Below the pieces are notes generated by a model that worked only from the letters and a program-made list of their open reading frames with translations, had not been told where the DNA came from and made no database searches. A stretch of 24,580 nt of DNA, taken from Pseudomonadota bacterium. GTDB taxonomy: Bacteria; Pseudomonadota; Alphaproteobacteria; Sphingomonadales; Sphingomonadaceae. Shown here in pieces: positions 15,259 through 22,765 of the stretch; position 1 is the stretch's first letter; every line of letters starts with the position of its first letter. The stretch lies in assembly GCA_023445495.1 (NCBI GenBank), contig JAEXLC010000088.1, positions 1 through 24,580 of the forward strand. Reading direction: 5' to 3'. The translations under genes and the position numbers were made by a program.

Positions 15259-16614
15259 ATGGAATCGGGCGCTGCAACGGACAAACTACTGAGCCCCCGC
15301 TTCCTCGTCCTCGCGGCGATGGAGTTCTGGGAGCGCTTCGCCATGTCCGGGATGAAGTCGCTGCTCGTGCTGATCCTGGTCGACCACGTCCTCGCCGGCG
15401 ACCTTTCCCGCGTCCTCGGCGCCGCCGCCGTCCGCGACGCCAGCACCGCGATCTTCGGCCCGGTATCGACCACCGGGCTCGCCTCGCAGCTCTACGGCTA
15501 TGCCAATGCGCTGATCTACCTCTCGATCCCGCTCGGCGGACTGGTCGGCGACCTGGTCGGCAGCCGGCGCCGCATGGTGGCGAGCGGCGGCGCGCTGATG
15601 CTGCTCGGGCTGATGCTGATGCTGAGCACCCGTAGCTTCCTGATCGGCCTGATCCCCTTCGCGATCGGCACCGGCCTGCTCAAGGGCAACCTCTCCGCCC
15701 AGGTCGGTCTGCTCTTCGAGGACGAGGCCCAGCGCCGGCGCGGCTATGCGCTCTATCTCGGTTTCCTCAACGCCGGGATCATCTGCGGGCCCCTGGTCTG
15801 CGGCGCGCTCGCCGCGTTCGCCGGCCCCGCCTATGCGATCGACGCGGCGGCGCTGGCGCTGCTGGTCGGCCTGGTCTTCTACGCCCGCAACGGCACCGAG
15901 CCCGCCCATGCCAAGACCCACGCCACGACCAGCCCGAAGACCAGCCCGCTCGCCGCCACCGCATTGCTGATCGTCGCCCTCGCCGCGATCTATCTCTGCT
16001 ATTCGGCCTATGAGCAGCTGAGCAACATCTTCCTGGTCTGGTCCCGCGCCCATCTCGACCTCAGGCTCGGCGCCTGGACGATGCCCGTCGCCTGGTTCCT
16101 CTCGCTCGACGGCGCCTTCACCCTCGCGCTGATCGCCGTCTCGCAGCTCGCGATGCGCCTGCTCGAGCGCCGCGGCATCACGATCAGCGCCGCCACCCAG
16201 ATCCTGGTCGGTTGCCTGTTCTGCGCCGCCGGCTATCTCGTCCTCGCGCTCGGCAGCACCCTCACCAGCGGCGCGCTGCCTTTGGCCTGGGCGCTCGCCT
16301 ATCTGCTGCTGATCGACATGGCGATCGTGCTGATCTGGCCGTCGGGCCTCAGCCTCATCGCCGGGATCGCGCCGGGCCGGCTGGTCGGGCTATGGATGGG
16401 CCTCTTCTATCTCCACGGCTTCTTCGCCAGCCTGTGGGTCGGGTTCAGCGGCGTGTTCTACGAGCGGATGCCGGCCAGCCAGTTCTGGCTGCTCCATGCC
16501 GGGGTCGCGGCGGCCGGGGCGCTGCTCATGCTCGCCGCCGGCCTGCCGCTGCTGCGCGCCGTCCGCGCGCGTCAGGCGATCACCACCTCGGCATGCGCGA
16601 ACGCCCTGGCATAG
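15259..16614 (+). CDS. POT-family (proton-coupled oligopeptide) transporter-like protein
   Basis: A 451-residue inner-membrane protein with about 12 or more hydrophobic segments. The first helix carries 'MEFWERFAMSGMKSLL' with E22, E25 and R26, the proton-coupling ExxER motif of the POT/PTR2 family; the usual 'FSYYG' after it is here 'FAMSG'. Next come 'YGYANALIYLSIPLGGLVGDLVGSRR' type loop residues and 'GTGLLKGNLSAQVG', another family hallmark (normally 'GNGLFKPN'). It should import di- or tripeptides with protons, though altered motifs leave room for another substrate. It is shorter than most POT proteins (about 490-500). The start ATG at 15259 has only a weak AAGGCGGA upstream. The last 43 bp overlap the convergent DeoR gene. 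Confidence 0.8.
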   Translation: MESGAATDKLLSPRFLVLAAMEFWERFAMSGMKSLLVLILVDHVLAGDLSRVLGAAAVRDASTAIFGPVSTTGLASQLYGYANALIYLSIPLGGLVGDLVGSRRRMVASGGALMLLGLMLMLSTRSFLIGLIPFAIGTGLLKGNLSAQVGLLFEDEAQRRRGYALYLGFLNAGIICGPLVCGALAAFAGPAYAIDAAALALLVGLVFYARNGTEPAHAKTHATTSPKTSPLAATALLIVALAAIYLCYSAYEQLSNIFLVWSRAHLDLRLGAWTMPVAWFLSLDGAFTLALIAVSQLAMRLLERRGITISAATQILVGCLFCAAGYLVLALGSTLTSGALPLAWALAYLLLIDMAIVLIWPSGLSLIAGIAPGRLVGLWMGLFYLHGFFASLWVGFSGVFYERMPASQFWLLHAGVAAAGALLMLAAGLPLLRAVRARQAITTSACANALA

Positions 16615-17339
16615 TCGCTGTCGAGCGGCTGGTCGGTCACCAGGATATCGACATCGGTCAGCGCCGCGGTCTGCACCAGCGCATAGCGCCCGAACTTCGA
16701 CGAATCCGCCGCCAGCAGCACGCGCTTCGACGTCGCATAGGCGATCCGGCTCATCTCCGCCTCGCCCGGATGGAAGTCCATCAGCCCGCGCTCGATGCTG
16801 ATCCCGCCGACCGACAGGATCGAGAGATGCGGCGAGAAACCGCGCACATAATCCTGCGCGCTGTGATCGGAAAAGGCGCGATAGTCGTAATCCATCTGCC
16901 CCCCGGCCAGGAACAGCCGGTTGTTGTTGATCCCGCCCAGGTCGTTCGCGACGCGCAGCGAATTGGTGATGACCGTCAGCGAGCGCCGCTCGACCAGCTG
17001 GCGCGCGATGAAGCAGCTCGTCGTGCCGGAATCGATGAACACGATCCCGCCATCGGGCACGAACTCCGCCGCGACCGCCGCGATGCGCTGCTTGGCGTCG
17101 GCATTCTCCTCCATCCGCTGGTGGAGCGGCCCTTCGAGCACCGGCGCGGCGATGCGCGCGCCGCCATGCTCGCGGATGATGACGCCCTGATCCTCGAGCG
17201 CGCGCAGCTCGCGGCGGATCGTCTCGTCCGACACCGCGAGATCCGTCGCCAGCGCCGTCACCGACAGCGTTCGTCCGCTGCGCAGCCGCGAGATGATCTC
17301 GCGCTGGCGCTGTGACCTCTTCTCTATCGCTCCCTCCAT
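16572..17339 (-). CDS. DeoR/GlpR-family transcriptional regulator
   Basis: A 255-residue cytoplasmic repressor-type protein. Residues about 8-65 form the DeoR winged helix-turn-helix, with 'RQREIISRLRSGRTLSVTALA' style start and 'VSDETIRRELRALEDQG' as recognition helix. The rest is a DeoR sensor domain with 'IDSGTTSCFIARQL', 'VITNSLRVANDL', 'LLAADSSKFGR' and 'DILVTDQPLD', which usually binds a phosphorylated sugar. The ATG at 17339 has GGAGA 5 nt upstream; the longer frame from 17393 has no support. It lies 100 bp downstream of the second TonB receptor on the same strand and overlaps the transporter gene tail-to-tail. It may control either, or a distant sugar operon. Confidence 0.9.
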   Translation of the reverse strand: MEGAIEKRSQRQREIISRLRSGRTLSVTALATDLAVSDETIRRELRALEDQGVIIREHGGARIAAPVLEGPLHQRMEENADAKQRIAAVAAEFVPDGGIVFIDSGTTSCFIARQLVERRSLTVITNSLRVANDLGGINNNRLFLAGGQMDYDYRAFSDHSAQDYVRGFSPHLSILSVGGISIERGLMDFHPGEAEMSRIAYATSKRVLLAADSSKFGRYALVQTAALTDVDILVTDQPLDSDYARAFAHAEVVIA

Positions 17340-17401
17340 CGCTGTCTCCGCTGGTTGCGCGGAGAGACATGCTGGGCACCCAGATATTTGCAAGCAGGAA
17401 T

Positions 17402-17430
17402 GCCGGGGCCGGCACGAAACCGGCCCCGGC
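17402..17430 (-). terminator. Strong hairpin after the second TonB receptor gene
   Basis: GCCGGGGCCGG and CCGGCCCCGGC make a perfect 11-bp GC stem with a 7-nt loop, 10 nt past the receptor stop codon. No U-run follows, but position and stability fit a transcription end or 3' stabiliser that uncouples the receptor from the DeoR gene behind it. Confidence 0.6.
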
Positions 17431-17439
17431 CTGCGCGCC

Positions 17440-20400
17440 TCAGAAGCCGAGGCGAGCGGTCAGCCGCATCGAGCGCGGCGCCTGATAGTTCACCGGCGAG
17501 CGATAGTCGGGGTTGGTCGAGCCATCCCCCTGCTCGCCGAAATTGTTGTACGACGTCACCGACTTGCTGTTCAGCAGGTTGAAGATGTCGACGCGGATCG
17601 ACGCATCCACGCTGTACGGCAGCGGCAGGCGGAGCGACGCGCTGACGTCGATCTGGGTGCGCCAGTCGCCGTTGAACGCGGTACCACGCGGGATCAGCTT
17701 GCCCTGGCAGTAATAGCCATAGCCGCGATAGGTGTTGGCATAGGCGTCGACGCTCAGCGGCACCGCGCCGATGCAGCTGTAATGCTGCGGCGACTGGACC
17801 ACGGCATTGGCGCCGACGTCGAGCAGGTCGTTCAGCCGGTAGCTGCCATAGGCCTTGAAGTTGTGCCGGCGATCGCTGGGCAGATAGCCATAGGCGCCGT
17901 TGACGAAGCCCGGCGAGTCGAAGTCCGCGGTGCGGTTGATCGCGAGCTGGCCGTTCTCCGAGCGGACGCCGCCCTCGTAATTGCCCTTGTTGAAGGCGAG
18001 CGTGTACGAGGCCGAAAGGCTCCACTTCTGGTCGAAGGTGCGATCGAAGGTGAGCGTCACCGCGTCATAGTTGCGGCTCGGCTTGGGATAGCCGAGGTCC
18101 GATGCCTTCAGCGTCACCACCGGGGTCGAGCCATCGGGCAGCGAAGCGAGCTGCACGGTCACGTCGCGGCCCGGATTGGCGATGACGAACTGGCGGCCGC
18201 CCGGGAACGACGCCTGGCACTGCGCCGCGGTGAAGCCCTTGGTCATGCAATAGGCGCGGGCGCCGATATCGACCGAGATGTCCTCGATCACGTCCTTCAG
18301 CCGGCGATGGGTGAAATAGGCGCCGATGCGGACATGGTCGGCGAACTGGTGCTCGGCGCCGAAGATGAACTCATTGTCCGACTGCGGCTTGATGTTGCTG
18401 GCGATCGCGCCCGAGGGGTTGAACGCCGAACCGTCGGCCGAGACTTCGCAGTTCTTCACCTGGGTGTCCGGGCAGGCAGTGGTGTTGGCCACCGTCAGGA
18501 TCGCCGCGCCCGCATTGGGCACGTTGCCCGCGCCGCTGGTGCCGGTGAACAGGTTGTAGCGGGTATAGGTAATCAGGCTGCCCGCGACGTTCAGATTGAG
18601 GTCGCCGGCCATCGGCAGGTGATATTGCGCATAGGATCCGAAGATCTTGGTGCGCCCGTCGCCCAGCGGATCGAACGAGGCGCCGACGCGCGGTGCCCAG
18701 AGGTTCCCCGATTCGAAGAACGACTTGCCGTTCACGCCCTGGTTGCTGAAGCGGTCGTTGCGCAGGCCGAGGTCGAGCCGCAGCCGGTTGTCGAACAGCG
18801 ACCACTGGTCCTGGATGTAGAAGGCTTCGTTGCGGACATGCGCGGTGCCGTTCTGCGCATAGACGCGGGTGGTGTAATATTGCGTGCCGACCGCCTGGCC
18901 GATCCGCGCCGCCGATTCCGCGGTGACGGTGTAGATCTTGAACGCGCCGCCGCCGATCGTCTCGAAGGTCTGCGCCTGCGTGTCCTTCTCATGGTCATAG
19001 CCGATGCGGACATGGTGGCTGCCGAGCAGGTGGAACTGCAGGTCGACATCGCCGCGATAGAATTCGCGCTCATTGTCGGTCTTGCTATAGGCGTCGGTCA
19101 CCTTGTTCGCGCCGATCTGGATGCCGGCCGGATCGGTCCGGTAGTCGGTCACCTGCGGGTTGGTGATGTCGAGCGGCACATTGCCCGAGCGCAGCTTGTT
19201 GACGCCGTACGCGCCCGACACGGTCAGCCAGGGCGTGATCGTGCCGGTGTAGCGGCCGACATAGTTGGCGCCGCCCGATCGGGCATCGGTGCCGCCGGTC
19301 TTGCCGCCCAGCGTGAAGCTGGTGCGATCCCAGTTCTGGCTGCGGTTGCGGGTGTCGTTGGTGGTGTCGAAATAGGTGAATTCGAGATGGTGGTCGCCGG
19401 TGATATAGGCGTCGACCTTGCCGCCCCAGAACGGGCTGGTGTTGACCACGCTGGTCGCGTTGTTCTGGTTCGCCGACGGGGTCATCGAGCGGATGTTGCG
19501 GAAATTGTAGAGGCCGTAGACGAACAGATGATCCTTGATGATCGGCCCGCTCGCCTGGAAGATCAGCTCCTGCCGGCTCGCCGTGGCATGGCGATAGTCG
19601 GTGGTGCGGGTCGAGGGCGAGGTGCTGCGCAGGTCGTTCGGCTCCCAGATGCCGGTCACGCTGGCATGATACTGGTTCGAGCCCGACTTGGTGGTGGCGA
19701 CGACATAGCCGCCGGTCGCGCGGCCGAACTCGGCCGGGGCGCCGCCGGTCTTCACTTCGACGGTCTCGTAGAAGTCGAACGGCACTTCGGTCGGCTGGCC
19801 GCCCGAGACGAAGTCGGTGACGTTCAGGCCGTTGATGAAGAACGCGTTCTCGGTGAACGCCGCGCCGGCGATCGAGACCTGGTTGGCGAAGCCGCCGTTC
19901 GAGGGCGAGCTGCCCTGCACCGTCCCCGGGGTCAGCAGCATCACGTCGCGCAGCGAGCGGCCGATCGGCACGCGCTGGGTGAGCGAGGCGAGGTTGATCG
20001 TCGCGCCGACGGTGGTGTCCTGGAAGTCCGCGGTGCGCTGGCGCGAACCGTTGACGACGATCTCATTGCCGTCCTGGGCAGCGGGGGCCAGGCGGAAGCT
20101 GTTGGCGCCGCCGGTCTCGCGGGTCAGCGCGATCGCGCTCTCGGTATAGGGCGCATAGCCCTGGGCGGTGACGGTGAAGTCGTAATTGCCCGGAGTGAGC
20201 TGCGGGAAGGTATAGGCACCCGAGCTGTCGGTGGTGACCGCGCGGCTGACGCCCTTGTCCGACGAGGTGATCTTGACCTCGGCGCCGGCCAGCGGCGTAC
20301 CGTCCTCGGCGGTCACCCGGCCCGATGCGGCGATGTTGGTATAGTCCTGCGCATGGGCGGACGGAGCGGCGAGGATCACGGCCGGAGCCGTGGTGCTGAG

Positions 20401-20454
20401 CATCAACAGCGCGCGCAGGGCTGCGCGCGACGAAAGTCGCGTATGGGCGAGCAT
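17440..20454 (-). CDS. TonB-dependent receptor with N-terminal carboxypeptidase-regulatory-like domain
   Basis: A 1004-residue outer-membrane receptor. A signal peptide of about 35 residues ends SAHA|QD. Residues about 40-115 form a CarboxypepD_reg-like beta-sandwich ('SGRVTAEDGTPLAGAEVKI', 'SGAYTFPQLTPGNYDFTV'). Then come a TonB-box-like 'EIVVNGSRQ', a plug with 'RSLRDVMLLTPGTVQG', 'FFINGLNVTDF' and 'VEVKTGGAPAEFGRATGG', and a long barrel ending 'SMRLTARLGF'. This layout matches Oar-like receptors. The ATG at 20454 begins the signal peptide and follows GGGGGT; the longer frame from 20547 adds residues unlike a signal. The ligand cannot be read from the sequence; the DeoR regulator downstream allows a sugar-linked ligand, the nearby POT protein a peptide. 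Confidence 0.92.
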   Translation of the reverse strand: MLAHTRLSSRAALRALLMLSTTAPAVILAAPSAHAQDYTNIAASGRVTAEDGTPLAGAEVKITSSDKGVSRAVTTDSSGAYTFPQLTPGNYDFTVTAQGYAPYTESAIALTRETGGANSFRLAPAAQDGNEIVVNGSRQRTADFQDTTVGATINLASLTQRVPIGRSLRDVMLLTPGTVQGSSPSNGGFANQVSIAGAAFTENAFFINGLNVTDFVSGGQPTEVPFDFYETVEVKTGGAPAEFGRATGGYVVATTKSGSNQYHASVTGIWEPNDLRSTSPSTRTTDYRHATASRQELIFQASGPIIKDHLFVYGLYNFRNIRSMTPSANQNNATSVVNTSPFWGGKVDAYITGDHHLEFTYFDTTNDTRNRSQNWDRTSFTLGGKTGGTDARSGGANYVGRYTGTITPWLTVSGAYGVNKLRSGNVPLDITNPQVTDYRTDPAGIQIGANKVTDAYSKTDNEREFYRGDVDLQFHLLGSHHVRIGYDHEKDTQAQTFETIGGGAFKIYTVTAESAARIGQAVGTQYYTTRVYAQNGTAHVRNEAFYIQDQWSLFDNRLRLDLGLRNDRFSNQGVNGKSFFESGNLWAPRVGASFDPLGDGRTKIFGSYAQYHLPMAGDLNLNVAGSLITYTRYNLFTGTSGAGNVPNAGAAILTVANTTACPDTQVKNCEVSADGSAFNPSGAIASNIKPQSDNEFIFGAEHQFADHVRIGAYFTHRRLKDVIEDISVDIGARAYCMTKGFTAAQCQASFPGGRQFVIANPGRDVTVQLASLPDGSTPVVTLKASDLGYPKPSRNYDAVTLTFDRTFDQKWSLSASYTLAFNKGNYEGGVRSENGQLAINRTADFDSPGFVNGAYGYLPSDRRHNFKAYGSYRLNDLLDVGANAVVQSPQHYSCIGAVPLSVDAYANTYRGYGYYCQGKLIPRGTAFNGDWRTQIDVSASLRLPLPYSVDASIRVDIFNLLNSKSVTSYNNFGEQGDGSTNPDYRSPVNYQAPRSMRLTARLGF

Positions 20455-20537
20455 GGGACCCCCAATGGTGATCGAAATTGCTGCGACCGGCGGGTTACCG
20501 TGCCGCAGCCGGGGCACTAGGCGCGCTGCGTGGATAT

Positions 20538-20567
20538 TTTGTGACAATCGGGCATTAAACGCACAAT
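20538..20567. promoter_or_regulatory. Possible face-to-face overlapping promoters
   Basis: TTTGTG (20538-20543) and CACAA (20562-20566) are inverted copies. On the plus strand TTGTGA, 17 nt, CACAAT reads as a -35/-10 pair for the DJ-1-like gene. On the minus strand TTGTGC, 17 nt, CACAAA does the same for the TonB receptor. The stretch is AT-richer than its surroundings. Each hexamer matches the consensus only partly. Confidence 0.3.
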
Positions 20568-20694
20568 TTATCGCAAAAGCCGGTCAACGCGTCCGATACC
20601 ATCGTCTTGGCGACACCAAGGTCCAGCTGTGCCCGGATCGCGGCTCCCCTATCTTGTTCCGCATCGGCTCTCCTGATCCAAAGGCGCGAAACCC

Positions 20695-21366
20695 ATGAAG
20701 ATCCTGATGGTGTTCACCTCGCACGACACGCTCGGCGATACCGGCCGCAAGACCGGCTTCTGGCTCGAGGAGGGCGCCGCGCCCTATTATGTGTTCCGCG
20801 ATGCCGGCGCGGAGGTCACCCTGGTCTCGCCCAGGGGCAGCCAGCCGCCGGTCGATCCCAAGAGCGACCTGCCCGAGAACCAGACTCCGGCCATGGCGCG
20901 CTTCAAGCAGGATCCGGAGGCGCAGCAGGTCTTCGCCAATACCGGCCTGCTCAAGGACGCCCGCGCCGGGGACTATGACGCGATCTTCTATCCCGGCGGT
21001 CATGGCCCGATGTGGGATCTCGCCGAGGACGCGGATTCGATCGCGCTGATCGAGGCGTTCTACGACGCCGGCAAGCCCGTCGCGGCGGTGTGCCATGCGC
21101 CGGGCGTGCTGCGCCATGTGAAGATCGACGGGCAGCCGATCGTGCGGGGCAAGCGCGTCACCGGCTTCGCCAACAGCGAGGAGGAAGAGGTCCAGCTCAC
21201 CCATGTCGTGCCCTTCCTCGTCGAGGACGAGCTGGTCCGGCTCGGCGGGCGCTATGAAAAGGCGGCGAACTGGGAGAGCTTCGCGATCACCGACGGGCAG
21301 CTGGTCACCGGGCAGAACCCGGCCTCGTCCACCGCCGGCGCCCACGCGCTGCTCGCGCTGCTGTGA
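20695..21366 (+). CDS. DJ-1/PfpI-family protein (Hsp31-like class I glutamine amidotransferase fold)
   Basis: A 223-residue cytoplasmic protein. The nucleophile elbow is 'AVCHAPGVL' with C133 followed by H134. 'YDAIFYPGGHGPMWDL' and the 'GRKTGFWLEEGAAPYYVF' start, with a glutamate near residue 27 in the place of the usual active-site Glu, are typical of Hsp31-like DJ-1 members. Proteins of this type act on methylglyoxal or glycated molecules, as chaperones or glutathione-independent glyoxalases; which applies here is unknown. The later 'VTGQNPASSTAGAHALL' is the normal family end. The ATG at 20695 has a modest AAAGG upstream. Its stop overlaps the cupin start as GTGA, so the two genes are translated together. 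It is divergent from the second TonB receptor. Confidence 0.9.
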   Translation: MKILMVFTSHDTLGDTGRKTGFWLEEGAAPYYVFRDAGAEVTLVSPRGSQPPVDPKSDLPENQTPAMARFKQDPEAQQVFANTGLLKDARAGDYDAIFYPGGHGPMWDLAEDADSIALIEAFYDAGKPVAAVCHAPGVLRHVKIDGQPIVRGKRVTGFANSEEEEVQLTHVVPFLVEDELVRLGGRYEKAANWESFAITDGQLVTGQNPASSTAGAHALLALL

Positions 21367-21836
21367 GCCGCGCCGCGCTCGCCCTGGCCCTCGCCATGAC
21401 CGCCGCCCCCGCCACAGCCCAGAGCCTGTCCTCCACCCGGATCGGCGCGGTCCATGCCGAGGCGATCGATTTCGAGCCCTTCGCCGCGTTTCCGGCCGGC
21501 GCGCTGCTCGCCAAAGTGGTCGGCAACCCGACCGGACCCGGCCCCTATGTGGTGCGGGTGAAGGCACCCAATGACGTCCGGCTGATGCCCCACATCCATC
21601 CGGAGGACCGCATCTACACGGTGATCTCGGGCGTCTTCTATATCGGCTTCGGCAGCAAGTTCGATCCCGACAAGCTCCAGGCCTTTGGCCCGGGCAGCGT
21701 CGTCATCCTCCCGCACGACACCCCGCATTTCCACTGGGCACGGTCGGGCGAGTACGTCACCCAGGTCACCGGCACCGGCCCGCTGGGGATCGACTATATC
21801 GATCCGCGCGACGATCCCCGCCACGCGCGTCCCTAG
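21363..21836 (+). CDS. Secreted cupin-domain protein
   Basis: A 157-residue protein with a signal peptide of about 20 residues ending 'ATAQ'. A single cupin barrel follows: motif 1 'LMPHIHPEDRIYTVISGVFYIG' region provides two histidines and a glutamate-like metal set, and motif 2 is 'PGSVVILPHDTPHFHW'. It probably sits in the periplasm with a bound metal. Its catalytic role, if any, is unknown; small secreted cupins of this kind are often left as uncharacterised. The GTG start overlaps the DJ-1-like stop by 4 nt, and an ATG choice would cut off the signal peptide. It meets copB tail-to-tail at a shared CTAG (21833-21836). Confidence 0.85.
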   Translation: MSRAALALALAMTAAPATAQSLSSTRIGAVHAEAIDFEPFAAFPAGALLAKVVGNPTGPGPYVVRVKAPNDVRLMPHIHPEDRIYTVISGVFYIGFGSKFDPDKLQAFGPGSVVILPHDTPHFHWARSGEYVTQVTGTGPLGIDYIDPRDDPRHARP

Positions 21837-22765
21837 AACCAGGCACGCACCCCGGCGACGAAGCTGATCCCACCCGTACCATCTCCCCGCGCCCGCGCAT
21901 AATCAGCGGTCCGCCCGAAGCTACGCTCCCAGCTCACGCCCAGATAGGGCGCGAACTCGCGCACCCGCTCATAGCGCAGCCGCAGCCCCAGCTCGGCGCT
22001 CGACAGCCCCGCGCCCACGCCGTTCGCCTTCATGTCCTGCGCCGACAGGTTGAACTCCGCGCGCGGCTGGAGGATCAGGCTCTGGGTGATCCGCTGGTCA
22101 TAGCTCCCCTCGATCCGCGCGCGCACATCGCCCTTGTCGGACAGGAACGCCGAGCCCTCCAGGTCGAACCAGTACGGCGCCAGCCCCTCGACCGCGAGCA
22201 CCGCCCAGGTCCGCCGCGGCCCGCGCCCAAGGTCCTGCCGCACGCCGGCCTGCAGGTTCCAGTACGGATCGATCGCCCGGCCATAGAGCGCCTGCACCTC
22301 GGCGCCGTCGATCCCCTTGCGGAACACGCCCTCGCCCTCGGACTTGATCCACAGCCGGTGGATATCGCCACCCCACCAGCCTTCGCCCTGCCAGCGATAG
22401 CCGGTCTCGCCGCTGCGCAGCTGCACCTCGGCCAGGTCGAGCATCACCTTGCTCAGCTGCATCCCGCCATGCTCCATCCGCACCGCGCGCTGGGCATAGG
22501 CCATCGCCTCCGCCCCCCAGAAGCGATCCGCCGCCCGCCCCGGCACCGGAGCCGGCGCGGTCGCATTGCCAACAGGCAGATCGGTCCCGGATTTCTCGCC
22601 CTCACCCGCCATGTCGTGCCCCGCATGCGGATCGGCCGGTGCAGGCGTGGGGGAAGGCATCGGCATCGTCGCCATGTCATGCCCCTGATGCCCCGAATGG
22701 TCCTGCGCCATCGCCGGCACCGCCAGCACCAGCGCCGCCGCGCCGCTCAGCCACCGCGCCGTCAT
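21833..22765 (-). CDS. copB: Copper resistance protein B (outer membrane)
   Basis: A 310-residue outer-membrane protein of the CopB/PcoB family, which works with CopA in periplasmic copper tolerance. The signal peptide covers residues 1-20 ('LAVPAMAQ|DHSG' type end). A His/Met-rich stretch follows (about 22-52, with repeated 'GHDM'), suited to binding copper. The barrel domain starts at 'ADRFWGAEAMAYAQRAVRM' and shows 'YRWQGEGWWGGD', 'LWIKSEGEG' and 'VQALYGRAIDPYWNLQAG', all family hallmarks, and ends in 'VAGVRAWF'. The ATG at 22765 has GGGGGAGG close upstream and overlaps the copA stop (ATGA), so expression is coupled. The frame is open far upstream, but that part lies inside copA. Confidence 0.93.
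   Translation of the reverse strand: MTARWLSGAAALVLAVPAMAQDHSGHQGHDMATMPMPSPTPAPADPHAGHDMAGEGEKSGTDLPVGNATAPAPVPGRAADRFWGAEAMAYAQRAVRMEHGGMQLSKVMLDLAEVQLRSGETGYRWQGEGWWGGDIHRLWIKSEGEGVFRKGIDGAEVQALYGRAIDPYWNLQAGVRQDLGRGPRRTWAVLAVEGLAPYWFDLEGSAFLSDKGDVRARIEGSYDQRITQSLILQPRAEFNLSAQDMKANGVGAGLSSAELGLRLRYERVREFAPYLGVSWERSFGRTADYARARGDGTGGISFVAGVRAWF

Noticed and set aside
17293..20520. 1075-codon open frame on the plus strand
   Set aside because: It is antisense to the second TonB receptor, rich in Arg/Ala/Val/Asp without any domain, and is explained by GC-rich codon bias. The minus-strand frame has signal peptide, plug and barrel.
20606..20620. CTTGG/CCAAG hairpin in the leader of the DJ-1-like gene
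   Set aside because: The stem is only 5 bp, far from the start codon, and does not resemble a riboswitch or attenuator.
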